A stretch of DNA of 64,000 nucleotides from Irpex lacteus. Its lineage: Eukaryota; Basidiomycota; Agaricomycetes; Polyporales; Irpicaceae. The notes below the pieces were generated by a model. The model worked only from the letters and a program-made list of their open reading frames with translations. It had not been told where the DNA came from and made no database searches. The stretch is from NCBI GenBank assembly GCA_001986395.2, contig MQVO02000001.1:2604001-2668000 (forward strand). The letters run 5' to 3'. A program made the position numbers and the translations under genes. This document shows, piece by piece, positions 13,536 to 25,368 of the stretch (position 1 is its first letter; each line of letters starts with the position of its first letter).

Positions 13536-13951
13536 CCCTCATCCCCCTTTCTGTTCCTCCTCAGCTGCTGTGCGCATTACCTGATCCCCTCATCCCATAG
13601 ACTTGGTCCCATCATCGATTCACAAAACACCCACATCGTCATCTTGCACTCTTCCACTCATTTTGGACTTTCCACTCATTCAAGTACCGATAGCATACCC
13701 GCCACCTTCCTGTCACTACATAATTGTGGACGCTCTGGGTCCCTCCCTCCCTGTTTTCTGTCGCGTCGTGTTGTCTTACCTGTTCTCGAGTTCGTATGTT
13801 GTCTTTTACTCACTGGGGTAATATCCGTGGTTGTTGTCGTGTGCATGGGACTATGCTGTGTCTGTGACCGCTTACTCTCGAGAATTACATCACATTGTTT
13901 TCCGACCCCGTACTACTACCCATAAAGCTACCAACACGGTCATACGGCTCA
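13536..13951. other. Convergent 3' region
   Basis: About 415 bases of T-rich, non-coding sequence between the serine-rich gene (+) and GH20 copy 2 (-). Nothing else was recognised. Confidence 0.5.
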
Positions 13952-16426
13952 CTATGTCTCCTTACGGTCGTGCGGTGAAGGGACCTTCGTAGCATGCGGA
14001 AGGTCGCACGCACTCGGCCTCAACGCACACCACAGCGGCTGCAACGGAATCGCGTCAACACCCCTTTGCACCATCCTGAACCTCAAGTCGTGTAGTCGCG
14101 GAAGGGCGGACACGACGTCTCGAGGAGAACCGTCGGGGAGTGTTGCGCCAGTCCAGAAGACCTCGGCGGAAGCCGCTGCACGGGGCCAGACGATGGAGTC
14201 GAGGTTTTCAGGGCCTGACTGTTCCGACCAGAGGACTTGTTCTCCTGTGTAAAAGACACGGAGGGTGGAGATTAGATTCAGAAATGGGGAGAATGAGAGA
14301 TAGGCCTACCGCCTACCACGAGGTGATGTTGGGACTCGGTCAGGTTTTGGTATGGGTCGAAGGTGTACGCCTTCAAAGAGTCATTAGCCCAAAGGTCGAT
14401 ACAGGCAGCATCGCGTTCCAACAAACCCATTGCCATGTCTTGAACGGATCACACCAACTATTCCTATATGAAAACTAGATTAGTATGCGTTGCCGTACGC
14501 CGTTGCAGTTGATCACCTACGCATCTGGATCTGCTCCAATCCATTCTCCAGCACCGCAATCCTATACTCATCCCTGTCAGCTCTATTTCAAGAGACATGA
14601 GATTGAGCCAAGAATTTACGAGATAGAAGTAGTCCGAAGGAGCATGTACTAGACGCAGGTTCTTCGCTGCCACTCCTTCTGCGGCCGAGGACGATGACCA
14701 GACCCTGCCGTACATTCAGTATCGTCTGGCAAGAGATATCTACAGATCACGTACATAACCACGGTATCATTGGACACAGTTACGTTGTGTGTCAATATCA
14801 GGTCTACATACGAACAGTAGTCAGATAGTGCAAATGGTGGGTGCGCTATAAGCCTACCTTCCCAAACAACAGGCGTCTTCCCAAGTTTCTTCAGCCCACC
14901 ATGTACCGTCTGCACGAACGTCTCCAATTTCTGCTGCAACGTCTCCCCAGTCGCATTCAAAATCTGCTGCGTCTCCTTATCCTGCTCATAACACGGCAAA
15001 TTGAGCTCATCTCCCCCAGTGCTAAACAACGAAGACGGGAACATCTTCGCCGTCGCGTCCAATAGACCAGCGGTGAAGTTCGTAGTGGCCGCAGAGGCAA
15101 ACCGAAGCTGCCCGGCGATCGGTTCTGATGAGGATGAACCCACAGAAGATGAGACCTCGAGTCCAAGTGTGTACTGGGAGAACTCGAGCTGGAAGGGATC
15201 ATACTGACCGTTGGCGAAGGTCATCCATGGGGAAGAGTCGTAGCAGGCGACGTGCTCTGGGTGTGACTCGTGAATGCTCGCTGTATGTCCTGGAGTGTCT
15301 ATTTCCTGTGGTGATCGATATAGTTAGAAAAGCGACAGAAGGAAAATTGATAAGGTCGACACGTACCACGACAACATCTATACCACGCTTGGAGTTCATT
15401 AGATCAAGTGACAGGTTTGTGACGGAGATATCCTGCGTACTGCGCCAGCATATGCAACAATGTCTTGAACATCGCCAGGAGTGTAGATTGAAGATGACGA
15501 GTAAGCACCCATCTCGGCGACTTCTGTAAACCCAGGAATCTCGAGCGGAAAGCTTTGACTATCGGTGACGTGCCAGTGGAATTGGTTGATCTATAGAATT
15601 TAATGGCCGATGACATCAATTATATAGGGCAGAGAGCGAAAAGAGGTGCACTGTACCTTGGCCCAGCTCATGGCATCGAGAGTACGCTTGATGTCTGTGA
15701 TTGGGAAGCTGTCATTCGGTTTGTGAGTTTTGTCAGATTTCAAATAGTATCGTTAAACTCACAAATTACGGGCGGTGTCTAGCATTAAACCTCTGAAGGG
15801 CTATATACGCAAACATCAAGTGTCCAACTGCTACATCATAATAGACCAGAACTTACAAATGCAGGAGAGTCAACGATGTCAATTGGAGCTTCTATAGTGT
15901 ATACTGTGTCATCCACAGTATACCATATTTGCTCGAATGTCGTCAAGCCTCGAAAGAGCCCTAACGTCGAGTTGGCAGTCAACACGGCGACATCCCCGGT
16001 TGACGGAACTGTCAGGGTATATTCTTCGCTGCGCGATCCGATAGGGAGGATTGCCTCCGAAGAGATGCTCCTGGCTTTCCCCGCGTTTTCAGATAGGATT
16101 AGTCGTAAAGACTTGAGCACTTTCGCGCCGTGCAACGATGGAAGGTCCGATACCCCACGGCCAACCACCAGGCGTCCTAGTTTGTCGTTTTTCAAGTACG
16201 AGCGGGTGCGTTCTGCCGCCTCTTGTAAATCAGCCGGTGCGTCCTGAACCTGTATATCAATACTGAACAAGTTGCTCAGGATGAGAGAAGTATTCCCTGT
16301 TTGTAGTGAGCGCGGAATTGGCCACAGACATGTAATGCCTGGAATATGCGTCGCTATTGACAACGACAGCACGAAAAGCTGCCACAGACGAGAGCAAGGC
16401 ATGAAGAGAGAGCGAAAGGAGGCCAA
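13952..16426 (-). CDS. GH20 beta-N-acetylhexosaminidase (copy 2)
   Basis: Second secreted GH20 enzyme with the same role as copy 1. The N-terminus has a longer leader before LWPIPRSLQTGNTSL. It is followed by the GH20 N-terminal domain (TLGLFRGLTTFEQI) and the catalytic domain with NQFHWHVTDSQSF and the Asp-Glu pair in STGGDELNLPC. The C-terminus reads PLWCALRPSACDLPHA and runs about ten residues longer than copy 1 before TAG at 13952-13954. Compared with copy 1, the loop after GEIDTPGH-like strands carries an extra Ser-rich insert (SSVGSSSSEPIAG). All recognised exons are open. The paralogue at 5191-7433 is clearly diverged, so the duplication is old. Exon borders in the middle were inferred from the frame, not computed one by one. 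Confidence 0.9.
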
Positions 16427-17232
16427 TCTCCTTCAGATTCCACTTCGTTTCTGCCTTTATCTCCTCTTCGGAACGACCACGCGGCCGCAATATGTAATGA
16501 TTATCGAAAGCTCGAAGGTGGCCCGCTGACCAGTCGCGAAGAGTTCAGAACCGCTCGTCACTGTGTGCTCTAGAAATTCGTGCTCCAAGATAGGCTTGCG
16601 GGTGTGTGTGCTTCGTATAGAGCGATGGTCATGGGTCTCTTGAGGGAAAAGTGAATCGCGAGCCGCAATACCTGTGGCCGATGCGTGCCGACCTTGGGCA
16701 TGTCTGAATATTCGAACGTGAAAGTATAATCATTAGCGCTAAGCGTATACATAGAGTACACTCGCCAGGGTAAAGAGAGCTTAAGCAAAGAAGTGATGAA
16801 TTCTGACCACTGCTCGCCGCAGAACCTTGGACGTGGTGGTAGTTGAGCTGGTTTGTACGGGTTTCCTGATTTGTATGAGCGTCGGGGCGTCTTTCCAAAT
16901 CAGGATATCTGGCGGCCTGGTGATATCAATATTCGTCGGCGGTCGGAAGATGCAGCCCGGGAGGACTGCTCGCCTTTTGTGACTTGTCCTCGACCACCAT
17001 GCACGTTTTTGTATATGTACTCTCTGTTGCTTGCAGCACTAAAAATATGGCTACAAGCGGAGCACCATCGCCTGTAACAGCCCGCTTGGCTTCGTCACGC
17101 AATTTCTTGCTATGATCACGGCGACATCCAAAATATCACGAATTGTTTCCGTTCTCCATGAATAGATGTCGTACAGCGAGCTCGCGCACCTCGACAATTT
17201 TCGTTCTTGCCAGCTCATATGTACCCACAGCT
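16427..17232. other. Intergenic region; intact target-site paralogue of the transposon insertion
   Basis: About 800 bases between GH20 copy 2 and DUF202 copy 1. From about 16750 to 17232 it resembles the sequence that flanks the large transposon on both sides (24540-24689 and 36687-37018). The octamer GTCGGGGC, duplicated around the transposon, occurs here once, uninterrupted, at 16881-16888. No gene is supported, though short open frames exist on both strands. Confidence 0.65.
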
Positions 17233-17932
17233 ATGGCAGCGAGAGACTACGGCGCGACCTCTTTTGGCGGACGCGGAACACCTCCCTCGACCCCCATCCC
17301 GCCTCCTCGCATAGCGGAAGAAGTGGTAGTCGAGACCTCCTCCATACATTCTTCATCATCCAAGTCCCGGTCTTCCTCACGGGAATATTCCTTGGGAGCG
17401 CCATCAGAGCCTGTGGCTTTTGAACGATCTCAGCCGTTAGTCATCTCGCAAGAAACGGAGACTCGAAAGTTGATAGACAAGCCGGAAGAGAGCTGGTTTG
17501 GCACATGGAGTCCCACTTTGATTCTTGAGAACTCAGGGAGTGTGGCGAGGGATCACCTTGCCTCGGAACGCACATTCCTCGCGTATATGCGTACGAGTCT
17601 CACCATTGCATCCACTGGAGTCGGTATGTTTTGCGTTATTTCTATATTAGCCCTGGTTCAAATCTCTTTGACCTTCATTAGCCCTTGTACAGCTATTCAC
17701 TATCTCTGCGACAAGTAACAGAGCTCTGGAGAAATATTCTAGACCGATCGGAGCTGTTATTATCTCTATCGGGCTAGCAACACTACTATTAGGCCTGGTG
17801 CGCTTCTTTGCCGTGCAAAAGGCCCTTATTGGTGGGCACTACCCCGTCGCACGGGTGAGCACCATGTCACTGGCAACGGTTATGTCCGTAGTTGTGGTGG
17901 CTGTTTTTGGTGTTATTATCGGTGTGAGATAG
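17233..17932 (+). CDS. DUF202 (YidH-like) membrane protein, copy 1
   Basis: Two exons, 17233-17623 and 17682-17932, giving 213 residues. The N-terminal ~110 residues are Ser/Pro-rich and probably cytosolic. The DUF202 domain follows: ENSGSVARDHLASERTFLAYMRTSL (written here with its start only as landmark RDHLASERTFLAYMR), then three membrane segments around ALVQLFTISA, PIGAVIISIGLATLLLG and ATVMSVVVVAVFGVI. DUF202 proteins are small fungal and bacterial membrane proteins of unclear function, related to the membrane part of VTC complexes. I chose the ATG at 17233 (MAARDYGATSF); an in-frame ATG at 17143 would add 30 residues of weak character. A close paralogue with the same intron position lies at 37019-37717. 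Confidence 0.85.
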
Positions 17933-18472
17933 CGGACCAGGAGCCTACGCCGTAACGGTACGTAGCTGAGCCGTCCCTCCAAGTAAATTATCTAAATAAG
18001 CTCCTATAGCTATACCTATAGTATAGCTGTCTTACATATATTATAGCGATATATACATACAAGTTTCACAATAATTCTGTATATGACTACAGTGTCGCTG
18101 ACACACGCTGAATACTTGCTGAATAGCGCGGCTGCTCTAGAAGAATAGTGCCGTAGGCATGTCGTGAGAGACCTTGGGTCGTCCCGATAACCTGTAAGAG
18201 TCTCATTACTTGTGAAAAGCTATGGAACAATATCGCTGACGCCAGAAGCCTCGTGGCTCATCTTGGGATAGACAGAATATTGCATCTTTCCACCGCGCCG
18301 GAGGAATGAAAAGCTGTCAGGGCGGTTAACCCGTCCCTGAGATCTGAGACCTGACAAACGGCATGGCTACTCGCACCTTCTCCACAACATTCCGAACACA
18401 TGGCAGTCGTGAGGCGGCCTTCCGAAATCCTCTGTCCCTTGACTGACTCTACTTTACCCTCTGCTAACCAGC
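17933..18472. other. AT-rich intergenic region
   Basis: About 540 bases with no gene. The stretch near 18000-18060 is AT-rich with repeated CTATAG/TATAG words that can pair with each other (CTATAGCTATACC against TATAGTATAGC). It presumably contains the DUF202 3' end and the promoter of the NLR gene. Confidence 0.45.
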
Positions 18473-21400
18473 ATGATGCGCTTCAGAGACCTACTGCGGT
18501 CGCGACTGAGTACTTCAGATCATGTGAAGAATCTGAAAGAGGTTGACAACCGAAAAGTAGATGTCGCCGAGGGGGGCATCGGCGATCTGGCGAAGGATAC
18601 GGGAAAGCTCCTTCTCAACGTACTCGTCGAAGTCTCGGACGCTCTACCTCCATTGAAGAGTGCCGTAGCCGGGCTTCAAATAGTTATCGAGCATGTAGAG
18701 GTAAGACAGGATCCAATTGTGCTGCCGCAGTGATTGACTGGCATATAGAAAACTGGAGATAACAAGATCAAGATGGAAAAGCTTCTCGAGCGAGTAACGA
18801 AAATTAGGGACATCTCCACAACCAGTCTGACTACAAACATGGAACCCACGTATCGCCAAGATCTACAAAGGTATATAGTAAACTATCTGCCTCGCAGTGA
18901 TCTTGTCATACTCATCATGTACACTCCGTCAGTAAACTGGACCAAATTGGGACCAAGCTCGCTCCGATTAATGAACAAGGAAAGGCTAAGCGATTCGTGA
19001 AGGCGTCCAGTCACGCAGCATTGATGGAGGAATACATCGGCGAGGTAGAGGAGGCTCTAGCAAAATACCAGGTATGTGTTTGAATGCACTGTGTGGTTAT
19101 TTTACAAGACTTGACATCGTGGCCTGCTTGTCAGCTTTCTCTAATGATGGACATCCACAGGATGGGCTTAGAGCACCTCGTAAGCATGATACGAAATTAC
19201 TTTTGTTGTCATTGATGTTCAACGCTTGGTCATGATAGAACCATGGTACGGACTCGATTGAGCGATTGTAGCTCGAGTACACCTAACTAATGCTTCGTTA
19301 GATGAACGAGCCCTACTGGACAGGCTACCACGTGCAAAGGACGCGTTATATAAAGGATCTGATGATCTTCCATCTTGTTTGGAGGGTACGCGCGTGGACG
19401 TCCTAGGAGCGCTCCATGCGTGGGCCATAAATTCGACTGCACTTCAAATATACTGGCTGAATGGTCACGCTGGCAGTGGAAAATCGACAATAGCTCGAAG
19501 TCTGGCGAGTTCGCTCTCTTTGAACGGCCACCTCGGTGCAAGCTTCTTCTGTTCTAGAGACTCGCGAGAAAGAAGTGATCTCAAGAAGATCTTCCCCACC
19601 ATCGCGTTCCAGCTCGCTACAGCACTCGACGAACAGTCAGCGAAATACAGAACAGCTCTCCTCTCCGTGTTGAGATCACATCCAGATATCGCATCATCAT
19701 CACTCCGCAACCAGCTGGACGAGCTGATTGTTAAGCCAGCATTGGAGTCGGACCTCCAGACGATTATAGTCATTGATGCCCTTGACGAGTGCCGGGACGA
19801 AGGGACAACATCCCTCATCTTGTCGCTACTTTCCAGCACTATCACACGTCTTCCCAACATCAAGCTATTTATTACGAGTCGCCCCGAGCCCCACATTCGA
19901 CTAGGATTCCGCCTTAGAGAGATGCAGCCGATCACTCAGGTGATGATACTCCACGAGATAGCTGCGACTTCCGTCAATAAGGATATCCGTCTGTTCTTGG
20001 AGAAGGAGCTGACCAAGATTGCGGCTCAACGTAGCGACGTTGTTGTACATCAGGCGTGGCCCAAACAGCACGAGTTGGACGCACTGACTGAACAGGCCGC
20101 AGGGCTATTTATCTTTGCTGCCACCGTGGTGAAGTTTATCGGCGGCGGAGGTGGCAACCCTCGCCAACAGCTGGACCGTATTCTGCACAAGGCGGATAGA
20201 TCGGCGCGTGATGATGTCTACCCTTCGAATTCCTTTCATGCTGATGTCGACGCTCTGTACTCTGGTATCCTGAAAGATGCTTTTGCTGTGATTGGCAACG
20301 ACCGCTTGCTGAAGCATAGACTCCGCGCAATTCTCGGTCTCCTCATTGTCGTCCACAATCCTCTCAACCCTGCAACAATAGCAGAGATTCTAGGCATAGA
20401 GGGGTCCGATATCGTCAAAAGCTCTTTAAGGTGGCTTCATTCTGTGATCTTTGTACCAGAGGATCATTCTTCCCCCCTTCGGTTTCACCACAAGTCGTTT
20501 CCCGATTTCCTCACCGATGCTACGCGGTGTCAGTCCCCCGACTTTTATATCAATCTCGACAACTGTCACTTCGATGTCGCTGAATGTTGCTTGAACGTCC
20601 TACGCGATCGATTGCAAAAGAATATTTGTGGTCGCAGCCGTTACGACCTCAACGACGACTTGGATTCCGAAACTAGGGACAGGTGTATCGCGGAATCCAC
20701 CAAATACAGCAGCCGGTATTGGGCTGATCATCTTCTCGCTGATAGGAAACGAGATGAACACCTGCATCGTATTGCATCGAGCTTAAAGCATTTTCTCACC
20801 GAACAGCAACTTTTGTGGTTCGAAGTTCTCGCTCTTACGCGCGATTTAGGCCTCGCCGTTAGCGCATTAGAAAACGTTAAGGACTGGCTTACCTTGGTAC
20901 GAACAAACAACGCATTTAATACACGGCTGCTAATACTCTCTTCTTCGTAGGGGACAACCGAGCTATACACGGCTTTACTTGACTGGGTTCATGACGGGCG
21001 AAGATTTATTTTGTGGGCTTTCGATGCCATCGATGCCTCTGCGGCTCATATTTATCACTCTGCCTTGCCATTCGCTCCAGAAACATCGTTAATTAAACAA
21101 CACCACACCAATGATCTGGTTTTTGAAGCTCATGTCATAGGTGGGCGAACAATCTGGGATGGGACAGTTCGAGCGATCCAGCCGGATGGAAGGTATCAGG
21201 TACATGCCTTAGAATACTCTCATACTGGAACTCTGCTTGCGTTAGGGGTTGGATCAGATCACCAAGAAGGATTTAGTCGTCTTTACCGTGCAAGGACCGG
21301 AGAGCTGGTAGCGAGCCTAGACTCCGCACCCGTTCACTCTGTTTCATTCTCCCCCGACGACAAAATGCTTGCCACGGCTACCGACGATACTATTCGACTA

Positions 21401-23122
21401 TGGGACATTGGAACAGGTGATGTTCTCACTCAGCTGATTTGCCGCAGCGGCACGCGCGTCGCTTTCCATCCGTCTCTTCACTACCACCTCCTCCTCACTG
21501 AAGAGAAGTATGTTGCGCTATGGAACGACAGCCTCGGTACATTTATTCAGAGATTCCAGCCGCCCAAATTTCGGGGCAAAGCCTGCTGGGTTAGCAGACA
21601 GGCGATGGTCTTGCTGGCGATGGAGGAGATGGAGATATGGGAGCTGGATCCTCCACGACAAGTCAGATCGTTCGTGCGACCACCACATAGTAATGTACAC
21701 GGGAACGACATCAGCTCAGTAGCTTGTTCCGAAGATGGAGTCTGGGTAGCCTCTGGGACACAGGAAGGCGATGTGCGGATTTATCGAGCAGGCACGGGAG
21801 ACCTTGCCTATCACCTTTCTAATTACGACGGGGCTGTTAAGTACGTCAAGTTTGGTATTTCCTCCTTGCGGTTTCTACCCATTTCTTCGTACGGATCCTT
21901 GCGTCTGCTCTACAAATCAGTCGGGGGAGGATTGCGGGTCTATTTTCCTGAGCGCATCGACGATAACAACCTCTCGGTGACCGACAGGATTGCAGACTCT
22001 AGCGTATTTTCCTCGGACGGTTATCATTTCGCTGTCGGCGTTAATAATGGGGTCGTTTCAATCCATGATCTCAACTCCGGCACCCAATCCACGGACAACA
22101 AGGAAAACGGTTGGAGGCGCAATCTCCGCCACGCACATTTCTCCCCTTCTGGTCGTTCCATTGTTCTTATGTCACAGCTGGGTTACGCGTACAAGTCTTA
22201 TGTATGGGACATTAGCAAGCACACCTTCACCCAGGGAATCTCCAGATCTACTCGGGACGATTCAGGTCTTCGTCAATTCAAGCCGATATTCCTCCAAGGA
22301 GATGCATACGTCTTATATGCTGACCATGTGCGCGGGGAGATTGTTCTTTGGGATGTCGACAGAGACGACTACCGTTACCTGCTTTGCCGACGATGGGGAC
22401 TACAGATGGACTCCCCTGCGAAACATGATGTTATAGGCCCTTGGACCTGCCATTTGACGACATCTTATTCGCATGGCAGGCTCGGGTTCATTTCCACTTC
22501 TGGATTCAACGATAGGACAGATATTGAATGCTGGGATCTTAACGTCGCTTCAAATCCTAGCAGCACCTCGAAGACCACGATGTCCCTCGTAGCCCACGGC
22601 ACAATCCCGAGGGATCCACAATACATTGTACGGGTCACTCAAGGAAGGTGTACTGTCGGTTCCCTTTCCTATATCACGCTTCTCGTGCACTACATAGGCC
22701 GCAAGCTTTATACTGCCCTGTGGAAGAACTGCCTGGAAACCGACGCCGGAAACTCTACAGAACCTGAAGATTTGCAATTTTTTGAGTCTACCTCACCCTT
22801 CGACGACGATGCTCCTGACGACTACGAGATATCGAACATGCAAAGCCTGTTCACCTACTCAGAAACATCCGCGCTTCTGTCGCAGGATAAGCACTGGATT
22901 CTGGATAGGCAGGGTCGAAGGCTACTGTGGGTGCCGCCGGAGCATAGGTCTAGGAAAGGGATATGGCACTGGCAGAGCAGGAAGCTGTTTTTAGATGGCA
23001 AGGATGGCTATTCCGGGTTCGTAGTTGTGGACTATTCGAAGGTGGACTGGGGGGTGGATAAATGGGAAGACGTAATTGCGTCACCGCCTGGCATCACTGT
23101 CACAGTCCGTGAGCATACTTAG
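18473..23122 (+). CDS. NACHT-WD40 STAND NTPase (fungal NLR-like protein)
   Basis: Signal-transducing NTPase of the class thought to act in fungal non-self recognition or regulated cell death (class knowledge; no role shown here). Exons: 18473-18700, 18749-18870, about 18933-19072, a short exon ending at 19189, a 7-nt microexon 19239-19245, then 19302 to the intron near 20897-20950, then the WD40 part to TAG at 23120-23122. The helical N-terminus (PPLKSAVAGLQIVIEHVE; KLAPINEQGKAKRF) resembles the four-helix MLKL/HeLo-like N-terminal domains of Agaricomycete NLRs. NACHT has Walker A GHAGSGKST, Walker B IIVIDALDEC and sensor-like LFITSRPEPH. The C-terminal ~700 residues are a degenerate WD40 propeller (VHSVSFSPDDKMLATATDD, IRLWDIGTG). 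An upstream ATG at 18473 and one at 18476 are both possible. Confidence 0.88.
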
Positions 23123-23473
23123 CTGGCCGTCATGTATCATGGTTTGGCAAAGCGCAAGATTCGAGCGGTGTCAAGCATGATTACTGTCTCTGGTCGATGA
23201 TCGTTTATCGTAGCCAACCCTATACCCGCCTGTGCAAAATCAGCTAGCGTACGTATTGTTTTCCAACTTACATGACCCGGGCTGCTACTAGTACAGGCAT
23301 CACAGTCGCAACATGAGATATTCCAAGGTATATAGAGCGCATAGCGGACTTCACTGGCCTAGTGTGCACTTTGATCACAGCCTGACTTCATAGACATGAA
23401 CGTATCGCATTCATCAACAGCGGTTAACACAAAAATGACCCAGAGGGTTACAGGCTCACAGCACGACTTGGAG
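23123..23473. other. Intergenic region
   Basis: About 350 bases between the NLR stop and the recognisable end of the oxygenase pseudogene. No feature identified; it may contain more of the decayed gene's 3' end. Confidence 0.4.
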
Positions 23474-24430
23474 TTAGTCGTCTAATAAAGCGAACAAATA
23501 AATACAAATAGCCACAGAGATACGAGAAGCCTGGTTTCCATACGCAACTGAGTATGTGGATGTTCGGTTCAGAGTTACGAATCTCTTGCGCGTGCTTTCC
23601 ACCGTGAACAATACCGAGTGTATTCTGCCAGCCATCGTCAATATTGTCATGAACATTCACTCTCTTAAAACAGAGGATGCATGTGTTCTCGTCGTCCTAC
23701 GTATACATTACCCATACCGATGTCTTGAGCACAAGGAACCTAGCGACAGCCGACAGAATGCCATGGTACCTTTGGGAAACCGCTCGTTGTGCAATGCGTT
23801 GGCATTAATATTGTCTGCGTCCCAAGCGTACCCGTGGCAGAGCACGAAACCAATACGACCACGTTCAGGTAGGTGATCTATACTTTTATTCACCTTCAGA
23901 AGTGCTGCATTGTGCAGCTTGCTGAGCATCAGTGGAAGGAGAGACATCGTCCAACGAGGTAGAGATTGCGTGTTAAAGTGACTTAAAATCCAGAAGTAAC
24001 CTCGCGATTCACATCTCCCAAGAGACCGCGGATAAACCTGCATACTAGAAGAGTCAGAAAGTACAACGTCGGAGTCGAAAATACTAAAAGTGCGATATTC
24101 ATGTCTGAGTTCGAGCTTGCCTCCTCCATGAGCCATTGGGAGCACGACGACCAACGAAGGGATCATATTCTTAATGTCTTTTCGGCTTTCGTTAACTGGC
24201 CAGGGCCTATATAAAGCACATCCCGTTAGGCGATATGGTAACGACTGTCTCGCACGTACTCACCGTGAACATTCAGTCTGTACAGCGCATGCACTAGAAT
24301 GCGTACGCCAGACCTTTTGTGGCCCTCCAGCAGAGATTATTGGCTTCCCGGAGCAAAGCTTATCACAAATTCATCAGTATCGAGTACGCCGGCACTACAG
24401 ACCATTGTGTCGTGAACGCCCTCCTGGTGA
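23474..24430 (-). pseudogene. Decayed 2OG-Fe(II) oxygenase gene
   Basis: Relic of the oxygenase family found intact at 38-44 kb. Read on the minus strand, 23708-24166 begins MIPSLVVVLPMAHGGGKLEL, matching MIASLVVVLPTSHEGGKLEL of the copy at 43518, and later has ERGRIGFVLCHGYAWD, matching EGGYIGFALRHEYALD. Near 23550 a different frame reads VAYGNQASRI, matching the family's C-terminal AYGNQASLSY. Further upstream (24200-24400) nucleotide similarity to the intron and second exon of the 42.7-44.1 kb copy continues but the frame is broken. The distal iron-ligand region (IHEV...GYRVTLTYNL in the intact copies) is not preserved. Not expected to be functional. The transposon and a stretch of DUF202 upstream sequence follow directly. 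Confidence 0.82.
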
Positions 24431-24681
24431 GTTCAGAGACATTGAGAACGAATCCTTGAATATGGAATGCGACTTGAAGTATACGTATGCCAGTGATTCT
24501 TCGTGAAAACATATGTTTGGACTGCATTAACCAGAGTCAAAAAAAGCTTGAGCAAAGAAACAATCAGTTCTGACCAGTTGCCAGTGTACGGTGTACCAGC
24601 CTCAAGATTCAGCTGGTGGTGGTTTCGTTGTAGAGGAAACTGGTTCAACTTCCTAATTGGTGCCGCGAGCATCGCCGACTC

Positions 24682-24689
24682 GTCGGGGC
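24682..24689. repeat. Left 8-bp target-site duplication
   Basis: GTCGGGGC directly abuts the left transposon end and is repeated exactly at 36687-36694. The undisturbed octamer is present once in the paralogous flank at 16881-16888. Confidence 0.88.
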
Positions 24690-25368
24690 CTCCTGTGTAA
24701 CACCAAATCACTTGTTAATTAGCCTTGCCTGCCGTTGCGTGCCGCCGAGCCTATTAGCCTCAGCCTCTGCCAAATCCCAGACCAGGTCTCAGACCAGGTC
24801 TCAGCCTGCTCTTGCCGCCCAGCTCTAAGGTGCCCGCCGCCGTCTAGTAGCCTGGCGTTGTGCCGAGAGATGCCGGTAGCCATTCCCGCCAGTCTCCCGC
24901 CCAAGTCGGGGCGGGATGGTTTTCTACGTACCGCCGGCTTGTTTCCCCGATCCCCGAGGAGACCTAGACCGCCAGCGCTTTTCCTCACCATATTCCTGTC
25001 ACCAGGCACACGTGCCACGTGCAGGTACTGTATAGTTCTGATGTAAGCTACTCACAGTCCGGTGCGATATGTCATCTTATGTAATCGAGTGCCCTGTCCC
25101 TTGGTATCTCATGTCCCGGGCTTGCTTCCCCAGTGCCCGAGGGCCCCGGCCCTCGCGCCGGGTGCTCTGCCTGCGCACGCTGCCATGCCCACGTGGTAAA
25201 CTGTACAGTTCTGATGTAAGCAGCTCACAGCGCACAGGACGGAAGCGCCGCCGGCCCCTGATACCACGTGTTATACCAGCCTGTCGTTGTCTGTCGCTGA
25301 TGACCGCGGCGTCACAGTACTCCCCGCCCGCCTCATCGACGTCCCGCCGCCTTAGCTCGTTGTATATC
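24690..25368 (+). repeat. Left terminal inverted repeat of the KDZ element (679 bp)
   Basis: Reverse-complementary to 36008-36686 over the full length without an indel, as far as I could compare by eye. It is GC-rich in the middle. It contains a tandem near-palindrome AGACCAGGTCTC (24779-24806) and two copies of a ~50-bp module (25014-25062 and 25187-25238) that pairs a CACGTG core with GTTCTGATGTAAGC and CTCACAG. These modules are candidate transposase-binding sites. Long open frames inside the repeat occur identically at both ends and are not genes. Confidence 0.88.

Noticed and set aside
14140..14478. Plus-strand open frame within GH20 copy 2
   Set aside because: Shadow of a real minus-strand gene whose frame carries recognisable GH20 motifs.
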